Positions 18,361-26,161 of a stretch of DNA of 64,000 nucleotides are shown here, in pieces (within the stretch, counting starts at the first letter, position 1; every line of letters starts with the position of its first letter). The stretch comes from Bradyrhizobium sp. SSBR45G (lineage in GTDB: Bacteria > Pseudomonadota > Alphaproteobacteria > Rhizobiales > Xanthobacteraceae): NCBI RefSeq assembly GCF_030159255.1, contig NZ_BSCT01000020.1, positions 83,704 to 147,703 of the forward strand. Direction: 5' to 3'. Below the pieces are notes generated by a model. It saw nothing but the letters and a program-made list of their open reading frames with translations, had not been told where the DNA came from and did not search any database. The translations under genes were made by a program, and so were the position numbers.

Positions 18361-18387
18361 GAAAAAACCGGGCACAGCGGCCCGGTC
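18361..18387 (-). terminator. Rho-independent terminator of the Flp pilin gene
   Basis: Minus-strand hairpin: seven-base stem (18380-18386 pairing with 18367-18373), six-base loop, followed by a run of six T residues (complement of 18362-18367). It starts 29 bases after the pilin stop. Confidence 0.85.
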
Positions 18388-18415
18388 CTTCGAGAACGCC
18401 GCTTCGGAAGGCAGA

Positions 18416-18580
18416 TTACTTGAGGGAGGAGTTGATCGAATCGAACTTGCTGCTCATCGAGCTGCCCAGTCCGTTGACCGCCGCGATGATCGCCAGCGAA
18501 ATGCCGGCTGCGATCAAGCCGTATTCAATGGCGGTGGCGCCGGATTCATTGCGCAAAAACTTCAAGACAATGGTCTTCAT
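18416..18580 (-). CDS. Flp/Fap-type (type IVb) prepilin
   Basis: 54 residues. Class III leader MKTIVLKFLRNESG, cleaved after G14 by a TadV/CpaA-type prepilin peptidase. The mature N-terminus is ATAIEYGLIAAG with the diagnostic Glu at +5 and Tyr at +6, then a hydrophobic helix to residue 40 and a short polar tail. Flp pilins assemble adhesive bundle-forming pili through the Tad machinery. No tad/cpa gene is in the window, so this is an orphan or satellite pilin. The ATG at 18580 has GAGG seven bases upstream; in-frame upstream codons do not fit a leader. A good hairpin terminator follows, as expected for an abundantly transcribed pilin mRNA. Confidence 0.93.
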   Translation of the reverse strand: MKTIVLKFLRNESGATAIEYGLIAAGISLAIIAAVNGLGSSMSSKFDSINSSLK

Positions 18581-18847
18581 CTCTACCTCGTTTCCCAACC
18601 CAGGAACCAAGATGGGTTCGGTTCCCATGGCCGGAACTGTAGGAGGTAAGAACCTAAGGTTGGTATAATCAGGCCTTTTCAACTCTTCGCACTTTTTGCG
18701 GCAATTCCCGTGCAACTTTTAAATGCATGGTCTCGACCGGAAATAACAACCGAAAGCTGCGTCGAATCGGCAGGTTCCGTTCTAAGAGCTTGCACTGGCG
18801 GTGAGATTGCTTAACCACGCCGTCAAAATGAGCCCGGATCGATCCAG

Positions 18848-19744
18848 ATGACATCAGCCCTGCCGCCTGCGACCCACAAAGCGAGCTTCACTGTCGCCGA
18901 TGAAGCGACCGCGCGCCCGGCGGTGGATGTCCTGACCGAGGTGTTTTTCGAGGGGGATGCGGCAGTAGCCGCCTTCGAGCGCCCGGACGGGCTATGGGAC
19001 GTCACCGTGCATTTCGCCGACCCGCCTGACCAGGCGCTGGTGCGCGAGCTCGTCGGAGGGGCGGCCGGCCTCGAGGCGGCCGAGAGCCTGACGTTCGACG
19101 TGGTCGAAGCCAGGGACTGGGTCAAGGCCAGTCTGGACGACCTCGTCCCCGTGCCGGCCGGACGCTTCATGGTTCACGGCGCGCACGACCGGCCACGCGT
19201 GCCGGCCAACAAGCTCGGCATCGAGATCGAGGCGGCGCTTGCTTTCGGCACCGGCCATCACGGCACCACCCGCGGCTGCCTGCTGCTGCTCGACCACGTC
19301 CTGAAGCGTCAGGCGCCGCAGCGGGTGCTGGACCTCGGCACCGGCACGGGCGTGCTCGCGATCGCGGCCGCCAAGGCGACCCACCGGTCCGTGCTGGCCA
19401 GCGACATCGATGCGCCGTCCGTGAAGGTCGCGCGGGACAATGCCCGGCTCAACGGCGCAGGCCCGCTGGTTCAGGTGATCCGCGCCACCGGCTTTGCGGC
19501 GGCGGAATTTGCCGAAGCCGGCCCATTCGACCTGGTGCTGGCGAACATTCTCGCCAATCCGCTGCGGCAGCTGGCGGCACCGATGCAGCGCCACCTCGCG
19601 CGGGGCGCCTATGTAATCCTGTCCGGCCTGTTGACCCCGCAGGCGCGCGGCGTCCTCGCCGCGTATCGCGCACGCGGCCTGGTTCCGGTCCGGCATCTGA
19701 TAATCGAGGGCTGGAGCAGCCTGTTGCTGCAGAAGAGAGAATAA
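18848..19744 (+). CDS. prmA: Ribosomal protein L11 methyltransferase
   Basis: 298 residues, normal length. It trimethylates L11 lysines and the L11 N-terminus with SAM in the cytoplasm. The N-terminal L11-recognition domain (about 1-110) precedes the family linker ALAFGTGHHGTTRGCL. The SAM site is VLDLGTGTGVLAIAAAK (near 155-171), and the catalytic-fold motif IV is DLVLANILANPLRQLA, equivalent to the N-I-L-A/P of PrmA. Monocistronic in appearance; 267 bases separate it from the divergent pilin gene. Confidence 0.92.
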   Translation: MTSALPPATHKASFTVADEATARPAVDVLTEVFFEGDAAVAAFERPDGLWDVTVHFADPPDQALVRELVGGAAGLEAAESLTFDVVEARDWVKASLDDLVPVPAGRFMVHGAHDRPRVPANKLGIEIEAALAFGTGHHGTTRGCLLLLDHVLKRQAPQRVLDLGTGTGVLAIAAAKATHRSVLASDIDAPSVKVARDNARLNGAGPLVQVIRATGFAAAEFAEAGPFDLVLANILANPLRQLAAPMQRHLARGAYVILSGLLTPQARGVLAAYRARGLVPVRHLIIEGWSSLLLQKRE

Positions 19745-19851
19745 CAGCGGAACTAGCTCGAGGCGATGGACCGAAGCTGTCGGCCGGAGGCTGCAAACCG
19801 GCTCGTGTCAACGGGATGGCGAAAACTGCGGAGGGCGAAAACTGCGGAGGT

Positions 19852-20031
19852 CTACGTCTTGGGCTGGCCTTGTTGCGCGCCCGGATCCGACTTGTCACGA
19901 GGACGCCGAAGCCGTGGTTCGACGAGACGGTTGACGAGATCGGCCAGCGCGCTGCGCGGTTTCTCGACGGGTGCAGGGGCCGGTGCGCGTGGCGTCGGCG
20001 CCGACAATTTCTCAAAGGTAAAAGCAGGCAT
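19852..20031 (-). CDS. Small conserved-looking protein of unknown function (59 residues)
   Basis: Starts MPAFTFEKLSAPTPRAPAPA from the ATG at 20031, which has GAGGGG seven bases upstream; an in-frame ATG at 20049 lacks such a site. The N-terminal block MPAFTFEKLS is one I associate with small proteins of Bradyrhizobium and relatives, followed by a Pro/Ala linker and a basic helix (SALADLVNRLVEPRLRRP). No signal peptide or membrane helix. It lies between prmA and pepP-like genes, on the opposite strand to both. Function not known. Confidence 0.6.
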   Translation of the reverse strand: MPAFTFEKLSAPTPRAPAPAPVEKPRSALADLVNRLVEPRLRRPRDKSDPGAQQGQPKT

Positions 20032-20256
20032 CGTGCATCCCCTCGCCATTGAGTTGAGGCACTCCCCGGATTGTGTGGCCGTGGCCGATCTTTACGATCA
20101 TGGCCAACACATCCATACGTTTCCTCGCCGCATCTCTTTCGGATGACCGGCAAATGACAGCAAATCTTTTTGCACCGGCGAATGCAAGGAGATTCTTCGT
20201 GCACTGCACCGCTCGCTGGACGAGTATCTGCCGCAGACGAGACCCAAGCCTAAAGT

Positions 20257-22089
20257 ATGAGACCCATGTTCGAAGCCCTGTTCCAGACGTTCGAAGAACC
20301 CGAAACCGGTGTCGCACTGACGGCACGACTGGCCGCTCTCCGCGAGGAACTCGCGCGGCGCAGGCTCACCGGCTTCATCGTGCCGCGCGCGGACCAGCAG
20401 CAGAATGAATATGTGCCGCCGTCCGAGGAACGGCTGGCGTGGCTGAGCGGCTTCACCGGCTCGGCCGGGCTGGCGATCGTGCTGCCGCAACACGCCGCGA
20501 TCTTCGTCGATGGCCGCTACACATTGCAGGCTGGCAAGCAGGTCGATGGCAAGGCGTGGACGGTGGAATCGCTGATCGAGCCGCCGCCGGAAAGCTGGCT
20601 GACGGGCCATCTGCAGAGCGGCGACCGGGTCGGCTTCGATCCGTGGCTGCATACGACGGCGGCGGCCGAGCGCTTCGCGGCCGCCTGCGTCAAGGCGGGC
20701 GCCGAGCTCGTGCCCGTCGACACCAATCCGATCGACAGCATCTGGACCGAGCGCCCGCTGCCGCCGCTCGGCGCCGTGTCCATCCATGGCGCGGAATTGT
20801 CCGGCGAGAGCGAGGCAGACAAGCTCGATCGCATCCGCAAGGAGGTCGAGCGGCTCGGCGTCGAGGCGCTGGTGCTGTCGGATTCGCACAACGTCGCATG
20901 GACCTTCAACATCCGCGGCAGCGATGTCTCGCACACGCCGCTGCCGCTGTCCTACGCCGTCGTGCCGAAGAGCGGACGGCCGACGATCTTCATCGATTCC
21001 CGCAAGCTCTCGAACCTCACGCGTGATCATCTCGAGCAATGTGCCGAGGTGGCGGAGCCGGACGCGCTGACGCCGCGCCTGACGGAGCTCGCGCAATCCG
21101 GTGCCGCCATTGCGCTGGACAGCGCCACGGCGGCGGATGCGCTGACGCGGCTGATCCAGGGCGCGGGCGGCAAGCCGGTGCGCGGCGCCGATCCGGTCAG
21201 CCTGCTCAAGGCCGCCAAGAACGCGATCGAGATCGAAGGCACGCGCCGCGCGCACCAGCGCGATGCCGTGGCCCTGGCACGCTTCCTGGCCTGGATCGAT
21301 CGCGAGGCGCCCAAGGGCACGCTGACCGAGATCGACGCCGTGGAGGCGCTGGAAAGCTTTCGCCGCGACACCGGCGCGCTCAAGGACGTCTCGTTCCCGA
21401 CGATCTCCGGCACCGGCCCCAACGGCGCCATCGTGCATTATCGCGTCACCCGCAAGAGCAACCGCCGCATCATGCCGGGCGATCTCCTGCTGATCGATTC
21501 CGGCGCGCAGTATGAGGACGGCACCACCGACGTCACCCGCACGATCGCCGTGGGCTCGCCGACCGAGGAAATGCGCGACCGCTTCACCCGCGTGCTGCGC
21601 GGTCATCTGGCGATCGCGCGCGCGCTGTTTCCTGACGGCGCCACCGGCGCCCAGCTCGACACGCTGGCGCGGCAGTTCCTGTGGCAGGCCGGCATCGATT
21701 TCGAGCACGGCACCGGCCACGGCGTCGGCAGCTATCTGTCGGTGCATGAGGGGCCGGCGCGGATTTCGAAGCTCGGCACCACGCCCTTGAAGCGCGGCAT
21801 GATCCTGTCCAACGAGCCCGGCTACTACAAGACCGACGCCTTCGGCATCCGCATCGAGAATCTCGAGCTGGTGGTGGCAAAGGACATCGCCGGCGCCGAA
21901 AAGCCGATGAACGGATTCGAGGCGCTGACCTTGGCGCCGATCGATCGCCGGCTGATCGACGTGACGATGCTGAGTGCCGACGAGCGGGCCTGGCTCGATG
22001 CCTATCATGCGAGAGTCGCCGAGATCGTTCGGCCGGCACTGGACGAAGCCGACCAGCACTGGCTCGATCAGGCGACCGCGCCGCTCTAG
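20257..22089 (+). CDS. Xaa-Pro aminopeptidase (aminopeptidase P family, M24B)
   Basis: 610 residues, the three-domain long form resembling eukaryotic APP1. Two creatinase-type N-terminal domains (about 20-310) precede the pita-bread metallopeptidase domain. Metal ligands are visible: the two aspartates in IDSGAQYEDGTTDVTRT, the histidine in HGTGHGVGSYLSVHEGP, and glutamates in SNEPGYY and GIRIENLE. It removes N-terminal residues followed by proline in the cytoplasm and requires Mn or similar metal. Start chosen at 20257 (MRPMFEALFQTFEEP). Single gene; a palindromic repeat follows it. Confidence 0.92.
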   Translation: MRPMFEALFQTFEEPETGVALTARLAALREELARRRLTGFIVPRADQQQNEYVPPSEERLAWLSGFTGSAGLAIVLPQHAAIFVDGRYTLQAGKQVDGKAWTVESLIEPPPESWLTGHLQSGDRVGFDPWLHTTAAAERFAAACVKAGAELVPVDTNPIDSIWTERPLPPLGAVSIHGAELSGESEADKLDRIRKEVERLGVEALVLSDSHNVAWTFNIRGSDVSHTPLPLSYAVVPKSGRPTIFIDSRKLSNLTRDHLEQCAEVAEPDALTPRLTELAQSGAAIALDSATAADALTRLIQGAGGKPVRGADPVSLLKAAKNAIEIEGTRRAHQRDAVALARFLAWIDREAPKGTLTEIDAVEALESFRRDTGALKDVSFPTISGTGPNGAIVHYRVTRKSNRRIMPGDLLLIDSGAQYEDGTTDVTRTIAVGSPTEEMRDRFTRVLRGHLAIARALFPDGATGAQLDTLARQFLWQAGIDFEHGTGHGVGSYLSVHEGPARISKLGTTPLKRGMILSNEPGYYKTDAFGIRIENLELVVAKDIAGAEKPMNGFEALTLAPIDRRLIDVTMLSADERAWLDAYHARVAEIVRPALDEADQHWLDQATAPL

Positions 22090-22106
22090 CGACCCGACCA
22101 CGGAAT

Positions 22107-22243
22107 GTAGGGTGGGCAAAGGCGCGGCCCTGCCCTCTCCTCGATCAAGGACGCTGTGGCGCCGTGCCCACCATGTTGCGGCTAATCCGCTGAGAGACGG
22201 TGGGCACGCTGCCGCCTAGCGGCGGCCGCTTTGCCCACCCTAC
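22107..22243. repeat. Nested palindromic intergenic repeat (MITE/REP-like), 137 bp
   Basis: Outer ends are inverted copies of GTAGGGTGGGCAAAG (left from 22107, right ending 22243, about 15 matching bases). Inside are a second inverted pair, CGTGCCCACC at 22163-22172 and GGTGGGCACG at 22199-22208. It sits between pepP-like and MFS genes. No coding capacity. The structure suggests a non-autonomous mobile or REP-type element; I associate similar GGTGGGCAAAG elements with bradyrhizobial genomes. Confidence 0.7.
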
Positions 22244-22433
22244 CGAACTTCACGACCGCTGGTGAGCTATCGCCGTCTCCGGATACTGACTGAGCAAACG
22301 CCGGACGGCGTGATAGCCGATCCTGATTGCAACTGTCCCGCTCCCGGTATGGGCTCATGCGGAAACAGGCATTTCCGTGACGTGGAAGGTCGCTACAGTC
22401 GGTCCGGTCCAAACTATACGAGCGACGCCCCCG

Positions 22434-23711
22434 ATGCATGGCATGATCAGCAGACCGCCGGTGGCCACGCCACAGCGTGCCGTTCCATCGCGCACGCTGT
22501 TGATCCTCCTCGTCGTCATGACCGGGCTGGCGCCGATCTCGCTGTACCTGCTGGTGCCGGCGCTGCCGCTGCTCGCGACCACGTTCGGTCGTGACGCCTC
22601 GGTCGTGCAGATGACGGTGTCGTTCTACATGATCGGCATCGCGATCTCGCAGCTGCTGCTGGGCCCGCTGTCCGACCGGTTCGGCCGCCGTCCGGTGATG
22701 CTCGCCGGCCTCGCACTGTCGATCGTCGCCAGCTTCGGCTGCATCTTCGCCGAGACGCTGCCGCAGCTGATTGCGGCGCGCTTCTTTCAGGCGCTCGGCG
22801 GCGCCAGCGGCATGGTGATCAGCCGCGCCATCATCCGCGACCTCTATCCGCGCGAGCGCATCGGCGCGATGATCAGCCTCGTCGTCGCGGTCATGATGAT
22901 CGCGCAGATGCTGTCGCCGCTCACCGGCGGGCTGATCGAGATCGCGTTCGGCTGGCATGCGATCTTCTACGTCGTCGCCGCGGTCTCGGTTGCCGTCGCG
23001 ATCGCCGTCACGATGGCGCTGCCGGAAACGCGCCCGACCCGGGTCGAAGGTGCGAGCTTCCGTCGCGACGTCGCGGCCCTCGTCAAGAGCCGCGCCTTCC
23101 TCGGCTACATGCTGTGCCAGGTGCTGGCGTCACAGATCATCTTCGCTTTCGCCGGCGGCGGGCCCTATATCGTCGAAGTCCAGATGGGCCGCTCCTCAGC
23201 GGAATATGGCGCGTGGTTTGCGACCACCGGCTTCGCTTATTTCGTCGGCAACCTGTTCTGCGTGCGCTACGCGCCGCGGCATTCGTTGGACAGATTGATC
23301 TGGTTCGGGCTGGGGCTGCAGCTCACCGGCGCCGCGCTGAACTTCACCTGGAGCCTGTTCGGTCTCAACCAGGTCCCGTCGGTCCTGTTCGGCACGCAGA
23401 TGCTGCTCATGTTCGCCAATGCCGCGGTCATGGCCAACTCCGCGGCAGGCGCGATCAGCGTGCGGCCGGGCGCGGCGGGCACGGCGTCCGGCGCGATGGG
23501 CTTCCTGCAGATGGGCGTGGGCGCGCTGACCTCGCAGCTCGGCGCCTACCTGGGCGGCCATTACGCGACGACGCTGCCGCTGACGTCGGCCATCCTCGTG
23601 CTGTCGCTGGCCTGCGTCTGCAGCATGATCTTCCTGGTCCCGCGCACGCCGGTGCTGGTGACGAAGGAACTGATCGAACGGGCCGAGGAGGACGAGGCCG
23701 GAGTGATGTGA
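22434..23711 (+). CDS. Bcr/CflA-family MFS multidrug efflux transporter
   Basis: 425 residues from the ATG at 22434 (an ATG at 22443 is equally plausible; a longer frame begins at 22377). Twelve hydrophobic helices. The MFS motif A GPLSDRFGRRPVMLAGL lies between helices 2 and 3, and the drug:H+ antiporter-1 motif region FFQALGGASGMVISRAIIRD in helix 4-5 matches Bcr/CflA. Proton-driven drug export across the inner membrane is the family role. The gene stands alone between two repeat elements; no adjacent regulator. Confidence 0.88.
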   Translation: MHGMISRPPVATPQRAVPSRTLLILLVVMTGLAPISLYLLVPALPLLATTFGRDASVVQMTVSFYMIGIAISQLLLGPLSDRFGRRPVMLAGLALSIVASFGCIFAETLPQLIAARFFQALGGASGMVISRAIIRDLYPRERIGAMISLVVAVMMIAQMLSPLTGGLIEIAFGWHAIFYVVAAVSVAVAIAVTMALPETRPTRVEGASFRRDVAALVKSRAFLGYMLCQVLASQIIFAFAGGGPYIVEVQMGRSSAEYGAWFATTGFAYFVGNLFCVRYAPRHSLDRLIWFGLGLQLTGAALNFTWSLFGLNQVPSVLFGTQMLLMFANAAVMANSAAGAISVRPGAAGTASGAMGFLQMGVGALTSQLGAYLGGHYATTLPLTSAILVLSLACVCSMIFLVPRTPVLVTKELIERAEEDEAGVM

Positions 23712-23754
23712 CCCCGATGTGAGGGACGGCACGACCGGGCGTCACGCGCAATGT

Positions 23755-23850
23755 GATACCCGCGAAGGCGGGTATCCAGCACGCCGGGACGGATCGGTTC
23801 TATAACAACGGTCTCTGGAATACTGGATCATCCGCTTTCGCGGATGATGA
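23755..23850. repeat. Paired short palindromes (dispersed intergenic repeat)
   Basis: Two hairpins: 23755-23776 (nine-base arms, four-base loop) and 23827-23848 (nine-base arms, TTTC loop), separated by 50 bases, with matching flanks (CCAGCAC, TACTGGA). It lies between convergent MFS and ligA genes and could act as a bidirectional terminator or be a REP-like element. No coding frame. Confidence 0.65.
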
Positions 23851-23900
23851 CAGTCACGGTGTTGCAACCAGCGTCTGCATGAAGCGGCACCGCAGGCCTG

Positions 23901-26051
23901 CTACTCCGCGATCAGCTGCAGCCATTCGTCCTCGGTCAGCACCTGCACGCCGTGCTTCTGCGCATCCTTCAGCTTGGAGCCCGCGCCGGGGCCGGCAACC
24001 ACGTAGTCGGTCTTCTTCGACACCGAGCCCGACACTTTGGCGCCGAGCCGCTCGGCGGTCGCCTTGGCCTCGTCGCGCGTCATCTTTTCCAGCGTGCCGG
24101 TGAAGACCACCGTCTTGGTGGCGATCGGCGAGTTGCGCTTCGGCTTCTCGGCATCCTGGATCTTCACCTCTTTCGTCAGCCGCTCGACGATGCCGAGGTT
24201 GTGGTCCTCGCCGAAATAGGCCGCGATGCTCTTGATCACGGTGTCGCCGATCTGGTCGAGCGCGTCCATCTCGGCGATCGCCTCCTCATCGCCCTTGGCG
24301 ACCTTCAGGCAGGCGTCGTGGAACGCGTCCCAGGAGCCGTAGCCGCGCGCCAGCGCCAAGGCCGTGGTCTCGCCGACGTGGCGCATGCCGAGCGCAAAGA
24401 TGAAGCGCTCCAGCGCGATCTCGCGCCGCGCATCGATGGCGTTGAAGAGATTGCGGACGGAGGTCTCGCCATAGCCCTCGACCTCTTCCAGCCTCAGTTC
24501 GCGGTTGCGCGCGGCCAGCGTGAAGATGTCCGCGGGCTCCTTGACCCAGCCCTGATCGAAGAAGAACTGGATCTGCTTCTCGCCGAGCCCGTCGATGTCG
24601 AAGGCGCGGCGCGAGGCGAACAGCTTGAGATGCTCGATCCTCTGATAGGGGCAGGCGAACTCGCCGGTGCAGCGTGCGCGCGAGCCCTCCTCGCCGGTCG
24701 CGATCTCCTCGCGCACGACGTCGGTGTGCAGCGGACAAGGACAGGTCTTGGGAAAGTGGAATTCCACAGCGTCAGCTGGCCGCTTGTCGATGAGGACGTC
24801 GACCACCTGCGGGATCACGTCGCCCGCGCGCTGGATCACGACGGTGTCGCCGACGCGGATGTCGCGGCCCTCGCGCAGCACCTCGCCCTTGTTGCCGATG
24901 CCCTTGATGTAGTCTTCGTTGTGCAGCGTGACGTTCTGCACGATGACGCCGCCGACGCCGACCGGCTCGAGCTTGCCGACCGGGGTGAACGAGCCGGTGC
25001 GGCCGACCTGGATCTCGATGTCCTTGAGCACGGTCATGGCGCGCTCGGCCGGGAATTTGTGCGCGATGCCCCAGCGCGGCGTGCGCGACACGAAGCCGAG
25101 CCGCTCCTGCCAGTCGATGCGGTCGACCTTGTACACGACGCCGTCGATGTCGTAGTCGAGCTCGGAACGCTGCTCCTCGATGGAACGATGGAACGCGATC
25201 AGCTCCTCGACCGAGTGGCACAGCCGGGTCAGCGGATTGGTCGTGAAGCCGCAGTGCTCGAACCATTTGATCATGCCGCTCTGCGTCTCGGCCGGCATCC
25301 CACTCATCTCGCCCCAGGCATAGGCGAAGAAGCCGAGCGGCCGCGACGCCGTGATCGTCGGGTCCTTCTGGCGCAGCGAGCCGGCCGCGGAGTTGCGCGG
25401 ATTGGCGAAGATGGTGTCGCCCGCTTCCTTCTGGCGCTCGTTCAGTGCGAGGAACGCCTGCTTGGTCATGTAGACCTCGCCGCGGACCTCGCAAATATCG
25501 GGCAGGTTGCGGCCGTGCAGCTTCTGCGGCACGTCCTTCAGGGTACGGATATTGGCGGTGACGTCCTCGCCCTCGGTGCCGTCGCCGCGCGTCGCGGCGG
25601 TGACCAGCTCACCGCCCTCGTAGCGCAGCGACATCGAGAGCCCGTCGATCTTCGGCTCGGCGGAGAAGTCGATCCGCTCATCATCGGCGAGCTTGAGGAA
25701 GCGCGCGATGCGGCCCGCGAAGTCGCGCACGTCTTCCTCGGCAAAGGCATTGTCGAGCGACAACATCGGCACCGCGTGCCGCACCTTCCTGAAGCGGCCC
25801 GACGGCGCGGCCCCCACCTTCTGCGAGGGCGATTCGCTGCTGACCAGCTCCGGAAAGCGCGTCTCGATGGCGTTGAAGCGGCGGCGCAGCTCATCGTAGT
25901 CGGCGTCCGAAATCTTCGGCGCGTCGTCCTGGTAGTAGAGCCGGTCGTGCGTCTCGAGCTCCAGGGCCAGCCGCTTCCATTCCACTTTGGCCTGCGCCTT
26001 GGTGAGATCGGCGACGTCGACGGGCTTCTTGGGTTTGGCTGTCTTGGGCAT
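23901..26051 (-). CDS. ligA: NAD-dependent DNA ligase
   Basis: 716 residues from the ATG at 26051; a further-upstream start would add 22 unlikely residues. It seals nicks in replication and repair using NAD. Domain Ia (NMN-binding, YYQDDAPKISDADYDEL) is near 39-55. The adenylated lysine is K134 in AEPKIDGLSMSLRYEGG, followed by the OB fold. A zinc finger carries CPCPLH and RCTGEFACPYQ, with unusual C-x-C spacing and a ~20-residue insert between pairs. Then come HhH repeats and a C-terminal BRCT domain (about 635-710). It is the distal gene of the lpxC-bamD-recN-ligA run on this strand. Confidence 0.97.
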   Translation of the reverse strand: MPKTAKPKKPVDVADLTKAQAKVEWKRLALELETHDRLYYQDDAPKISDADYDELRRRFNAIETRFPELVSSESPSQKVGAAPSGRFRKVRHAVPMLSLDNAFAEEDVRDFAGRIARFLKLADDERIDFSAEPKIDGLSMSLRYEGGELVTAATRGDGTEGEDVTANIRTLKDVPQKLHGRNLPDICEVRGEVYMTKQAFLALNERQKEAGDTIFANPRNSAAGSLRQKDPTITASRPLGFFAYAWGEMSGMPAETQSGMIKWFEHCGFTTNPLTRLCHSVEELIAFHRSIEEQRSELDYDIDGVVYKVDRIDWQERLGFVSRTPRWGIAHKFPAERAMTVLKDIEIQVGRTGSFTPVGKLEPVGVGGVIVQNVTLHNEDYIKGIGNKGEVLREGRDIRVGDTVVIQRAGDVIPQVVDVLIDKRPADAVEFHFPKTCPCPLHTDVVREEIATGEEGSRARCTGEFACPYQRIEHLKLFASRRAFDIDGLGEKQIQFFFDQGWVKEPADIFTLAARNRELRLEEVEGYGETSVRNLFNAIDARREIALERFIFALGMRHVGETTALALARGYGSWDAFHDACLKVAKGDEEAIAEMDALDQIGDTVIKSIAAYFGEDHNLGIVERLTKEVKIQDAEKPKRNSPIATKTVVFTGTLEKMTRDEAKATAERLGAKVSGSVSKKTDYVVAGPGAGSKLKDAQKHGVQVLTEDEWLQLIAE

Positions 26052-26161
26052 GCTGCGTAATGTCTGCTCGTCAAACCGGGAGCGGTCTGGAGGCCGCCCC
26101 GAAATGACGGTGTACACAATGCGCGCGCCGGAGCCAAAAGCGTTCGGCCTGGACCCTCAAC

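Noticed and set aside
20098..22119. Very long open frame (about 670 codons) antisense to the aminopeptidase P gene
   Set aside because: Typical of GC-rich DNA with strong third-position bias. Its product is Arg/His/Gly-rich with no domain, and the plus-strand frame has full M24B motifs. Similar long antisense frames over the spermidine-synthase-like, ligA, MsbA-like and murG/ftsW genes were rejected for the same reason.
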